From: JAUSIK01 sp964362915
Lineage (GTDB): Archaea; Nanobdellota; Nanobdellia; Pacearchaeales; GW2011-AR1
Direction of reading: 5' to 3'
Length of the DNA: 64,000 nt
NCBI GenBank assembly: GCA_964362915.1
Contig: CAYIGH010000003.1
Span: 1-64,000 of the forward strand
Positions 35,880 to 42,187 of the stretch are shown piece by piece. Made by a program: the position numbers and the translations under genes. Every line of letters begins with the position of its first letter. Position 1 is the first letter of the stretch. A model generated the notes under the pieces. It was not told the DNA's origin. It saw only the letters and a program-made list of their open reading frames with translations, and did not search any database.

Positions 35880-36554
35880 ATGGTCTTTCACAACATCTTC
35901 TCAAAAAAATCAATTAAAGAAAAAACCTCTCAAATAATTATAATAGACAATAGAGAGAAAAATTCTCTCGTCATCTCGGAATTAATATCATTAAATGCAA
36001 AAATTGAATTAAAGCAATTAGAAGTTGCAGACTATATTATAGGCAATACAGCAATCGAAAGAAAAACAATTTCTGATTTAATCTCTTCCATGCTTAATAA
36101 AAGACTTTTTCCGCAATTAGAAAACCTAAAACAATATGAAAACTGTCTTTTAATCATCGAAAACTATCAAAACCTGGATTTAAAAGAAACAAAACTAAAT
36201 GAAAATGCAATACGAGGCCTTCTCCTCTCAATCTCCTTAGATTATAAAATTCCAATAATATTTACAAAAGACGAAAAAGATACAGCAATGTTTCTTAGCC
36301 TTATAGCAAAAAAGAAAAAAACAGAAATCTCGCTAAGAGCAAAACTCAAAATAAAGGACTCTCAAAGATTGCAATTTATTTTAGAAGGTTTCCCAAACAT
36401 AGGCCCAAAAACAGCTAAAAAACTGCTAAAAAAATATAAAACAATAAAATCAATTATAAATGCGCAGAAAGAAGAAATAAAATTCTTAATAGGAAAAAAA
36501 GCAGATAAATTTATAGAATTGATAAATAAAAAATATAAAGAAAAACTACCCTAG
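35880..36554 (+). CDS. XPF/ERCC4-type endonuclease (nuclease half of Hef)
   Basis: 224 residues. The ERCC4 nuclease motif is complete: DNREK (Asp23), Asp51, and ERKTISD (Glu60-Asp66). A tandem helix-hairpin-helix end (GFPNIGPKTAKKLLKKY) binds DNA and mediates dimerisation. It cuts branched DNA such as flaps and forks. In Euryarchaea this domain is fused to the Hef helicase, in Crenarchaeota it stands alone and works with PCNA; no clear PCNA-binding peptide is seen at the C-terminus. Ends nine bases inside the convergent ThpR gene. Confidence 0.9.
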   Translation: MVFHNIFSKKSIKEKTSQIIIIDNREKNSLVISELISLNAKIELKQLEVADYIIGNTAIERKTISDLISSMLNKRLFPQLENLKQYENCLLIIENYQNLDLKETKLNENAIRGLLLSISLDYKIPIIFTKDEKDTAMFLSLIAKKKKTEISLRAKLKIKDSQRLQFILEGFPNIGPKTAKKLLKKYKTIKSIINAQKEEIKFLIGKKADKFIELINKKYKEKLP

Positions 36555-37106
36555 TCTATAAACTTCCAAATCCTTGTAAACTGGCCCTAATTCTCTAAGT
36601 TCACTTTCCTTCAGCTTAAATTCATTAACTTTAAATCTCACATCTCGCAATTTCAATCCAGAAACATAATCCATAAAATCTTTTTTATCTTTGACATATT
36701 TTACGCGGGCAATTGTCATGTGACTCATAAATCTCTCCTCTTCCTTGAATCCACATTCTTTCAAAATCATATCCACTTTTTTCTGCAGCTCAAATATTCC
36801 TTTTCCAGCAACTTTTATCCAGACAATTCTTGGCATGCCATGAAAATTAAAAGTTCCTGCTTTCTCCAATCTCGCCTCAAATTTCTCAAATTTAACCTCC
36901 CTCAGCTTCTGCATAACTTCCTCCAATTTCAAATCATCAATTTCCCCAAGAAACTTAAGTGTTAAGTGTGCATTTTCTAATTCAGTTAATTTCCCGGTAA
37001 ATTTTCTCTTTCCCAAAATATTCTGCACACGAGCCACTTCTTTTATAACATTATCAGGAAGCTCAATAGCTATAAAAGTCCTATGTACTCTTTCATTTTC
37101 TTCCAT
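36546..37106 (-). CDS. thpR: RNA 2',3'-cyclic phosphodiesterase (LigT/ThpR)
   Basis: 186 residues, full length. The two H-x-T/S-x motifs of the 2H phosphoesterases are HLTLKFLG and HMTIARVK. The enzyme opens 2',3'-cyclic phosphate ends of RNA. The 14-base overlap with the upstream membrane gene suggests coupled expression. Confidence 0.9.
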   Translation of the reverse strand: MEENERVHRTFIAIELPDNVIKEVARVQNILGKRKFTGKLTELENAHLTLKFLGEIDDLKLEEVMQKLREVKFEKFEARLEKAGTFNFHGMPRIVWIKVAGKGIFELQKKVDMILKECGFKEEERFMSHMTIARVKYVKDKKDFMDYVSGLKLRDVRFKVNEFKLKESELRELGPVYKDLEVYRLG

Positions 37107-37335
37107 ATTTCATTTCAACAAAATTCTCAATTTTCTCTTTATTATAAATAAAAGGAATATGCTTCTTTTTTTCAAAATAATCAGAAGTTTTCCTAATTTT
37201 TTCAATAGCCCTTTCTCTTTTTGACATAGAATAATATGCCTTTTCCCTATTAAAACAATAAAACACGCCTAAAATAATTCCGCAAGAAAACATTGCATAT
37301 CCAAGTAATACCAAACTCTCCAGTCTTCTTTCCAT
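37093..37335 (-). CDS. Small one-TM protein with basic tail
   Basis: 80 residues: a hydrophobic N-terminal helix (LVLLGYAMFSCGIILGVFYC) and a Lys-rich helical tail (SKRERAIEKIRK). A similar plan to the MREYVR proteins at 50444 and 55135, but sequence similarity is weak. AAATTTAAATATTC at about 37355-37366 could be its TATA box. Family unknown. Confidence 0.5.
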   Translation of the reverse strand: MERRLESLVLLGYAMFSCGIILGVFYCFNREKAYYSMSKRERAIEKIRKTSDYFEKKKHIPFIYNKEKIENFVEMKYGRK

Positions 37336-37363
37336 AAAATGAACACTCTAATTGAATATTTAA

Positions 37364-37693
37364 ATTTTTTACCTTTTTAACATTTCCAAGAGGATTGAAA
37401 TTATATACCTCAAGTTAAAAAGCTTCATCACATTCAACAAAGTTCAGGGCAATATAAAAGTGTACAAGAAATCATCTCTTCCATTTCCCTATCAAGAATT
37501 CATTGTTGAAAGCTCAGAGTATCAAGGAGAATTTTTCGTAGCGACAATTGATAGACCAATGTAGGTTCTCGGAAAACCTTGCCCATCAGAAAGAAGCGAT
37601 CTTTTTGGCCCTATCAACAACTACGGCTTAGACCCAGCAATAGGGGCCGCCCACTGTAAAATATTTAAATACGATATTCCAAAAATAAGATAA
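37364..37693 (+). pseudogene. Decayed coding fragment with in-frame stop
   Basis: An open frame without start codon runs 37364-37561 (including FNKVQGNIKVYKKSSLPF and YQEFIVESSEYQGEFF), stops at TAG 37562, and continues in the same frame to TAA 37691 (DLFGPINNYGLDPAIGAAH). The composition is protein-like on both sides of the stop. About 48 bases (37433-37480) are repeated at 40414-40461. Family unknown. The promoter of the dockerin gene lies inside its 3' end (AAAATATTTAAAT near 37658-37670). Confidence 0.35.
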
Positions 37694-37705
37694 AGAGGAC
37701 AAAAA

Positions 37706-37750
37706 ATGAGCAAAACACTTAAAGAGTCAGGTTCTCTAAGAATAGAATAA
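37706..37750 (+). CDS. Possible 14-residue leader peptide duplicating the next gene's start
   Basis: ATGAGCAAAACACTT at 37706-37720 is repeated exactly at 37759-37773, the start of the dockerin gene. The first copy encodes MSKTLKESGSLRIE and stops eight bases before the real start, preceded by GAGGA. Either a translated leader or the scar of a small tandem duplication. Confidence 0.3.
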   Translation: MSKTLKESGSLRIE

Positions 37751-37758
37751 AAAGAAAA

Positions 37759-39078
37759 ATGAGCAAAACACTTCAAATCAGCAAGATCGCAATGTGTGGT
37801 GTATGCCTTATCTTCAGCATTGCAACAGTCTTCGCAGCATACGCAGAAATAACCGCTCCCCAACAAAATGAGTATGTAAATGATGAGGAAATCTCTATTG
37901 AAGGAATTGCAATTGCTGATGAGGGCTCTACGTTTACTAAATGGGTACTTGAGCTCGGAGCCTTTGATCAAGGAATCTTTAATCCAACAAGAACACTCAC
38001 TTCATCAACAGAGCAAAAAAGAGGCAGTGTAGATGAAGAAGAATTAATAGAAGAAGATGAAGAAAGATTAATAAGGGGTGTCCCTCTTTATACTCTTGAT
38101 CTTTCCAGCCTCCCTATAGGAGAGCACGCACTCCGTCTTACAGCAATAGACACGAAAGGAGTAGATACATTTACCGCCGCTTTCTATAAAACTCAGAGCA
38201 TTAAACTCAATCTCAGGCATCATCTCAACAAAGAATTCTATCAAGTCATTATCTTCTTTTATGGAGAGATAATAACATTCTTTACTGTTGAGTCAGACCC
38301 TTTATATGCAAAAGTTCTGGGTAATGGGAATCCAGATCCAGAGCAAGGCCCTATCACAGACTGTCTCTCTGCCTGCGACCTTACTATAGATCTCTTCTCT
38401 ATAGAAGAAAAAGCACAGGAAGAAGGAGATATCCAAGTCATCGCAGAAGATACTGATGGAACATTCTACTCCTTTTACAAAAAATTTGATGCAAGAAATG
38501 GCATCAAAGAATTCACGTTTGATACTTCAACGACAAGAGAAATAAAAGCAATTGAAAGAGCAAAAGCCCGCCTTCCGTCATCGGCAGAGTATGTTCTTGC
38601 ATATTCTCCAGAATATCCCTTTTATTTTATGCCAACTGATGAAACCGACTCTCTCAAAATACAAGTAGACACCAGAGAAGAAAACAATCTTCGCTACAAT
38701 GATTATGAGCTCACAATCCGCTTTGACCTCATCCAAGGAGAGAACATCGTCTACGCCGAAGTTCCTCTTTTCTACCCTTTTGAAGAAAGCCAGGAAGAAA
38801 AAGATTTTATCAGAGGAGATGTTGACGGGAGTGGCAGAGTGGATATCAGCGATGCTATTTTCATCCTAAACTACTTATTTGCAGGAGGTGCTTCTCCAAG
38901 ATGTGAAGACGCAGCAGATGCAAATGACGACGGAAAAATCGAAATAGCAGATGCAATCAACATCCTTTCTTTCCTGTTCACAGGGGGAAAACCACTCCCT
39001 CCACCCGACATAAATACACCAGCAGGTTTTCGTTTTGATACAACCTCTGACAGATTCATCTGTATACAGGAGATTTAA
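37759..39078 (+). CDS. Secreted dockerin protein B (C-terminal dockerin)
   Basis: 439 residues. Signal-like N-terminus (about 1-28, ending TVFAAYAE), then an Ig/FnIII-like domain (TAPQQNEYVNDEEISIEG...GEHALRLTAIDTKG), an acidic linker, a mixed central domain, and a dockerin module at about 350-415 with loops DVDGSGRVDISD and DANDDGKIEIAD. It differs from the others in having the dockerin at the C-terminus. Followed after one base by the RTX-like gene at 39080, so the two are cotranscribed. Confidence 0.8.
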   Translation: MSKTLQISKIAMCGVCLIFSIATVFAAYAEITAPQQNEYVNDEEISIEGIAIADEGSTFTKWVLELGAFDQGIFNPTRTLTSSTEQKRGSVDEEELIEEDEERLIRGVPLYTLDLSSLPIGEHALRLTAIDTKGVDTFTAAFYKTQSIKLNLRHHLNKEFYQVIIFFYGEIITFFTVESDPLYAKVLGNGNPDPEQGPITDCLSACDLTIDLFSIEEKAQEEGDIQVIAEDTDGTFYSFYKKFDARNGIKEFTFDTSTTREIKAIERAKARLPSSAEYVLAYSPEYPFYFMPTDETDSLKIQVDTREENNLRYNDYELTIRFDLIQGENIVYAEVPLFYPFEESQEEKDFIRGDVDGSGRVDISDAIFILNYLFAGGASPRCEDAADANDDGKIEIADAINILSFLFTGGKPLPPPDINTPAGFRFDTTSDRFICIQEI

Positions 39079-39079
39079 A

Positions 39080-40192
39080 ATGCAAAGATATATTATCAAA
39101 AAACAACTGTTCGTTTTAGGAGCCTTTTTCATAATCATACTCATCTCTTCAGCATCTGCTGTTGAAAGAGTTAAATACACACCACCAAAAGAACGACCGA
39201 TAATTGCTAATGGTTTGTGGTTAATCAATGAAAAACCAGGAACAGCGGAAGGAGGACTTACCCCAACAGGTCGAGACCATACAGGTCGACAAGAATATCG
39301 ATACAGCCCAGAAGCAAAACTTGATGGAACAGCTGCCCCTGACAGAGTAAAAGTAAAAAATGGATTTATCTATATTGAATCATGGGTTGGTCCTGTATAT
39401 AATTACGAGGGGCATCCAAACGACGGAGAAGCTATAGTGGGGTCACAGGCACTTACTCCAGAAGGGAAAAAAATACCAATAAAGGAAGAGGGTGATTGGA
39501 TACCTTCTATAGGAAGAAACGAAAAAAAGGGCCAGGTAAAGTGCGAAGAAATCAGTGAAATTATCCTTGACCTAAAGGGTGGAGATGATATAGCTGTTGA
39601 ATTACCAGCATGTGACACGACAAATAAAGAAACATGGGGGGGCGTACATGCTATCGATGGATCAAAAATTATGCGATCTGTTGAGCCTAAGAAATTTATA
39701 ACGGCTGACCTCGGACGTGGAGATGATAAAATCCTTACAGGTCGTGGAAAAGGTCATACAGTAAAGGGAATAGGAGGCAATGATAACATCATAATGCAAG
39801 GAAAGGGATCGAATCATGTAGCTGGAGGAGATAATGATGACACGATTTTTGGGAGCTATTACAGTAAAAGTGAAAACTCCATTTGCGGTGGCAAAGACAA
39901 GGATACGATTACAGCAAGAGGCGGCACAAACAAAATACGAGGAGCAGACGGAACTGATACAATAACAATAATGAAAGGAAAAGGAAAGGGGCAGGGTGAT
40001 GAGCCAAAAGAAGAAGATGGTATGAAAAAAGATGAAATGATTTGTGATGAGGATAGCTCAGATATAAAATGTGATCCCGATACCCTCGAAGAACCAATAA
40101 TCTTTGTGGATCCTGACCTCGCAGCAGATTGTCCTAAAAATCAAGAATCAGATAATCCCACACCTCCTCCAGAACCCCCGATCTCACATTAG
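39080..40192 (+). CDS. Secreted RTX-like calcium-binding protein
   Basis: 370 residues from the ATG at 39080, one base after the dockerin stop. Signal peptide 1-27 (ending SSASA). Residues about 210-310 hold Asp/Gly/Asn-rich repeats of RTX style (GRGDDKILTGRG, GGNDNIIMQGKG, GGDNDDTIFGS, GGKDKDTITARGG). An acidic Pro-rich tail follows. Probably folds on calcium after export; similar in plan to the protein at 55807-56862. Confidence 0.75.
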   Translation: MQRYIIKKQLFVLGAFFIIILISSASAVERVKYTPPKERPIIANGLWLINEKPGTAEGGLTPTGRDHTGRQEYRYSPEAKLDGTAAPDRVKVKNGFIYIESWVGPVYNYEGHPNDGEAIVGSQALTPEGKKIPIKEEGDWIPSIGRNEKKGQVKCEEISEIILDLKGGDDIAVELPACDTTNKETWGGVHAIDGSKIMRSVEPKKFITADLGRGDDKILTGRGKGHTVKGIGGNDNIIMQGKGSNHVAGGDNDDTIFGSYYSKSENSICGGKDKDTITARGGTNKIRGADGTDTITIMKGKGKGQGDEPKEEDGMKKDEMICDEDSSDIKCDPDTLEEPIIFVDPDLAADCPKNQESDNPTPPPEPPISH

Positions 40193-40253
40193 TAGATGAC
40201 TTTTCCAGGTAAAATAAGTTCTTCTATTCGTGTTAATCAAAATTACTATCATT

Positions 40254-40338
40254 AATTCCCAAGCAATTGAAATGATATACATCGAGTTAAATTTTACCTC
40301 TTTTTAATTCCCAGGGTATTGAAATTATGTACAACGAG
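40254..40338. repeat. Two imperfect 33-base direct repeats, 52-base period
   Basis: Copies at 40254-40286 and 40306-40338 share 27 of 33 positions (AATTCCCA, ATTGAAAT, TACA and CGAG are constant). Weaker relatives lie at about 37381-37414 and 41680-41712. All are in the gene-poor stretches around the RTX and dockerin genes. The 20-base spacing is too short for a CRISPR array. Confidence 0.4.
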
Positions 40339-40413
40339 CTGATTTCATAACCTCCTTATCAATAAATAGAGCAATATAAATAATAGTAGTTCAAGTCAAA
40401 ACTCTTCACCTCC

Positions 40414-40461
40414 TTCAACAAAGTTTAGGACCACATAAAAGTGCACAAGAAATCATCTCTT
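40414..40461. repeat. 48-base repeat shared with 37433-37480
   Basis: 43 of 48 positions are identical to 37433-37480. In this copy the right end coincides with the last nine bases of the gene at 40453-41496 on the minus strand, so the repeat may be a duplicated 3' flank. In the first copy it lies inside the decayed frame 37364-37693. Confidence 0.5.
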
Positions 40462-41496
40462 TAAAAATTCCTCAAGCCACTCGCCATGTTTTCTCAAGCT
40501 TCTTAAAACATACTCTTCCCGTTCAGGAATCTCTTCATAAGGCTCTTGAAGAACTTCTCTTGCCATAAACCACTCCCTTCCATCAAGAGCAGCCTTCCGC
40601 ATAGCTTCTTCAAGGCGAAAAAGCGAAAAAAAAGATGGAAGAGTTTGAAGAAAGCAGACAAGCGAGCCAATTCTCACTCTTGGATGTTGATAAGGAGAAG
40701 TATGAAGAATGATTTCAGTCAATGCAATTCTCTTCTGCATATCAGGCTGATGCAAAACCCCTTCCTGCAAAGCCCTGTCATACAAACATCCTCTGCCTCC
40801 CAGAATGCTTGAACCCTGTAAAAGATACTTCTTCTCCTCATAAGTAAAATCTCTCATCATCACTTGAGAAACAACATGTTCAATCCTCTCTGTATGCGAA
40901 GCAGGATTCTCACGAGATAGAAAAAACTTACCAAAAGAATCTGCCTCTCCCTTATGTAAAAATTCCTCAGCATGAACCAAATCCTTAAAAGCGTATTTCC
41001 TCTCCAGAACGAAATTAGGAGAATCGCTATAAAAAAAACCTTTTCCGGAATTCAATATCTCTTCAGCATGAAAAACATCAAACCGAGCTTGAGAATCAGC
41101 TCCTTTCAAATAATGAACCAAAAATCTACGATAATCAAAATCCAGAAAAAGATACTCCCTCACATTCTTCTGAACAGCAAAATCAGGAGTATCTTCAAAA
41201 ACATGTTGAATCACTGCGCTCTTATGCCTTCTTCCAGTCTTTAAGGTATCGCGATCCAAAACATATCTAACTTCCTCTTGTATAACCTCTCTCACAACCT
41301 CGCATAGCTGAGCAAGTTCTCTTAAAGAAAAACAGGGATTCCTCTGCTCCTTCACATACTCCCTAAGAAAATCTCGAAGTTCATGATACTGTTCCTGTCT
41401 CCTCAAATAAAAGAAAGCATCAGCAGATCCTACATGATACTCTTCTCTAAGAAAATGAATATCTCTTAATTTTTCTATTAAATGCAGTTGATTCAT
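40453..41496 (-). CDS. Hypothetical helical protein, 347 aa
   Basis: Soluble, almost entirely alpha-helical and charged, rich in Arg, Glu, His and Phe, without signal peptide. Its codon and base composition is visibly less AT-rich than the surrounding genes, which may indicate transfer. A TATA box (TTTATAAAT on the minus strand near 41517-41525) is at leaderless distance from the ATG. No family recognised. Confidence 0.55.
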   Translation of the reverse strand: MNQLHLIEKLRDIHFLREEYHVGSADAFFYLRRQEQYHELRDFLREYVKEQRNPCFSLRELAQLCEVVREVIQEEVRYVLDRDTLKTGRRHKSAVIQHVFEDTPDFAVQKNVREYLFLDFDYRRFLVHYLKGADSQARFDVFHAEEILNSGKGFFYSDSPNFVLERKYAFKDLVHAEEFLHKGEADSFGKFFLSRENPASHTERIEHVVSQVMMRDFTYEEKKYLLQGSSILGGRGCLYDRALQEGVLHQPDMQKRIALTEIILHTSPYQHPRVRIGSLVCFLQTLPSFFSLFRLEEAMRKAALDGREWFMAREVLQEPYEEIPEREEYVLRSLRKHGEWLEEFLKR

Positions 41497-42053
41497 ACAA
41501 TATCCAGTTATCTGCTATTTATAAAATTTACTACTTAAAAAAGGATACAAAAATCCAGGAGATAAGCCGAAAATGAAAATTCGCAAGCATGATCACCCAT
41601 TCCTGCCAGGATTCCCACCCGGGAAAGAATTTATTATAATATTTCATGGTGATTAGGCAAGTTAATTTTTACCTTCATCAATTCCCAATCATATAGATTA
41701 TGTACTATCAATTACGGACTAACTTTTTTGATTTTCAGCTTTTATAACCCTTAATACACCAATAAACAACGATTTTAAATTGCAAGTAATATCTATAGAA
41801 AATTGTGTTAATGAGTCTATATTTTCTAGCAATTTTCTGTCTATTGAATTAAAATTTTACTTTCAACATTTTATTGGTATAGTTTATGCACTAATAATTA
41901 CCTAATTTTGTATAATAATCAAAGCAATTATCTATAATAAGTATTTTATCATAAATTATCGTCGTTATTATAGAATAATTGGGCTATTTTTTGGTCCGGA
42001 AAGTACTCAATCACCTATTTCAAACAGGAAAACAGATAAAAAGACTATCAAAA

Positions 42054-42106
42054 AAACAAGAGCCACCACGCCTTAAAAGGTGTGGTTTGTGAAAGGCTCT
42101 TGTTTT
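42054..42106. repeat. Large hairpin 1 (IS200/IS605-end-like)
   Basis: Outer stem AAAACAAGAGCC (42054-42065) pairs with GGCTCTTGTTTT (42095-42106). Inner stem ACCACGCC/GGTGTGGT with a TTAAAA loop. The eight extra bases TTGTGAAA lie on the 3' side only. The CCACGCC-TTAA-GGTGTGG style is typical of subterminal palindromes of IS200/IS605 elements, but no transposase is near. Confidence 0.45.
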
Positions 42107-42116
42107 TAGGATGATC

Positions 42117-42173
42117 AGAATTGAAAACCCTAAAGCTACTACCACACACTAAAGTGTGTGGTTTTCAATTCTG
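42117..42173. repeat. Large hairpin 2 (mirror arrangement of hairpin 1)
   Basis: Outer stem CAGAATTGAAAA (42117-42128) with TTTTCAATTCTG (42162-42173); inner stem ACCACACAC/GTGTGTGGT with a TAAA loop, and the unpaired bases on the 5' side. Together with hairpin 1 it looks like the left and right ends of a small element. It also lies 15 bases beyond the stop of the dockerin gene at 42188, so it could act as a 3' end of that transcript. Confidence 0.45.
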
Positions 42174-42187
42174 ACATAAAATTTTCA

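Larger units (their letters stand above)
41497..42187. other. Long intergenic region, no confident gene
   Basis: 691 bases between two minus-strand genes. The middle (41710-42000) is very AT-rich and featureless to me. A 27-codon frame with a start at 41573 (MKIRKHDHPFLPGF...) is too short to trust. One dispersed repeat copy lies at about 41680-41712, and two large hairpins at 42054-42173 close the region. Confidence 0.5.

Noticed and set aside
37621..37971. Minus-strand frame of 116 codons
   Set aside because: It runs antisense through the start and promoter of the dockerin gene and has no signal or domain of its own.
40254..40338. CRISPR-like repeat pair containing ATTGAAA
   Set aside because: Only two imperfect copies (27/33) with 19-20 bases between them, no cas genes, and weaker copies dispersed over 4 kb.
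41573..41656. 27-codon frame starting MKIRKHDHPFLPGF
   Set aside because: Too short, no recognisable fold, and only a weak upstream purine run; noted under the intergenic entry.
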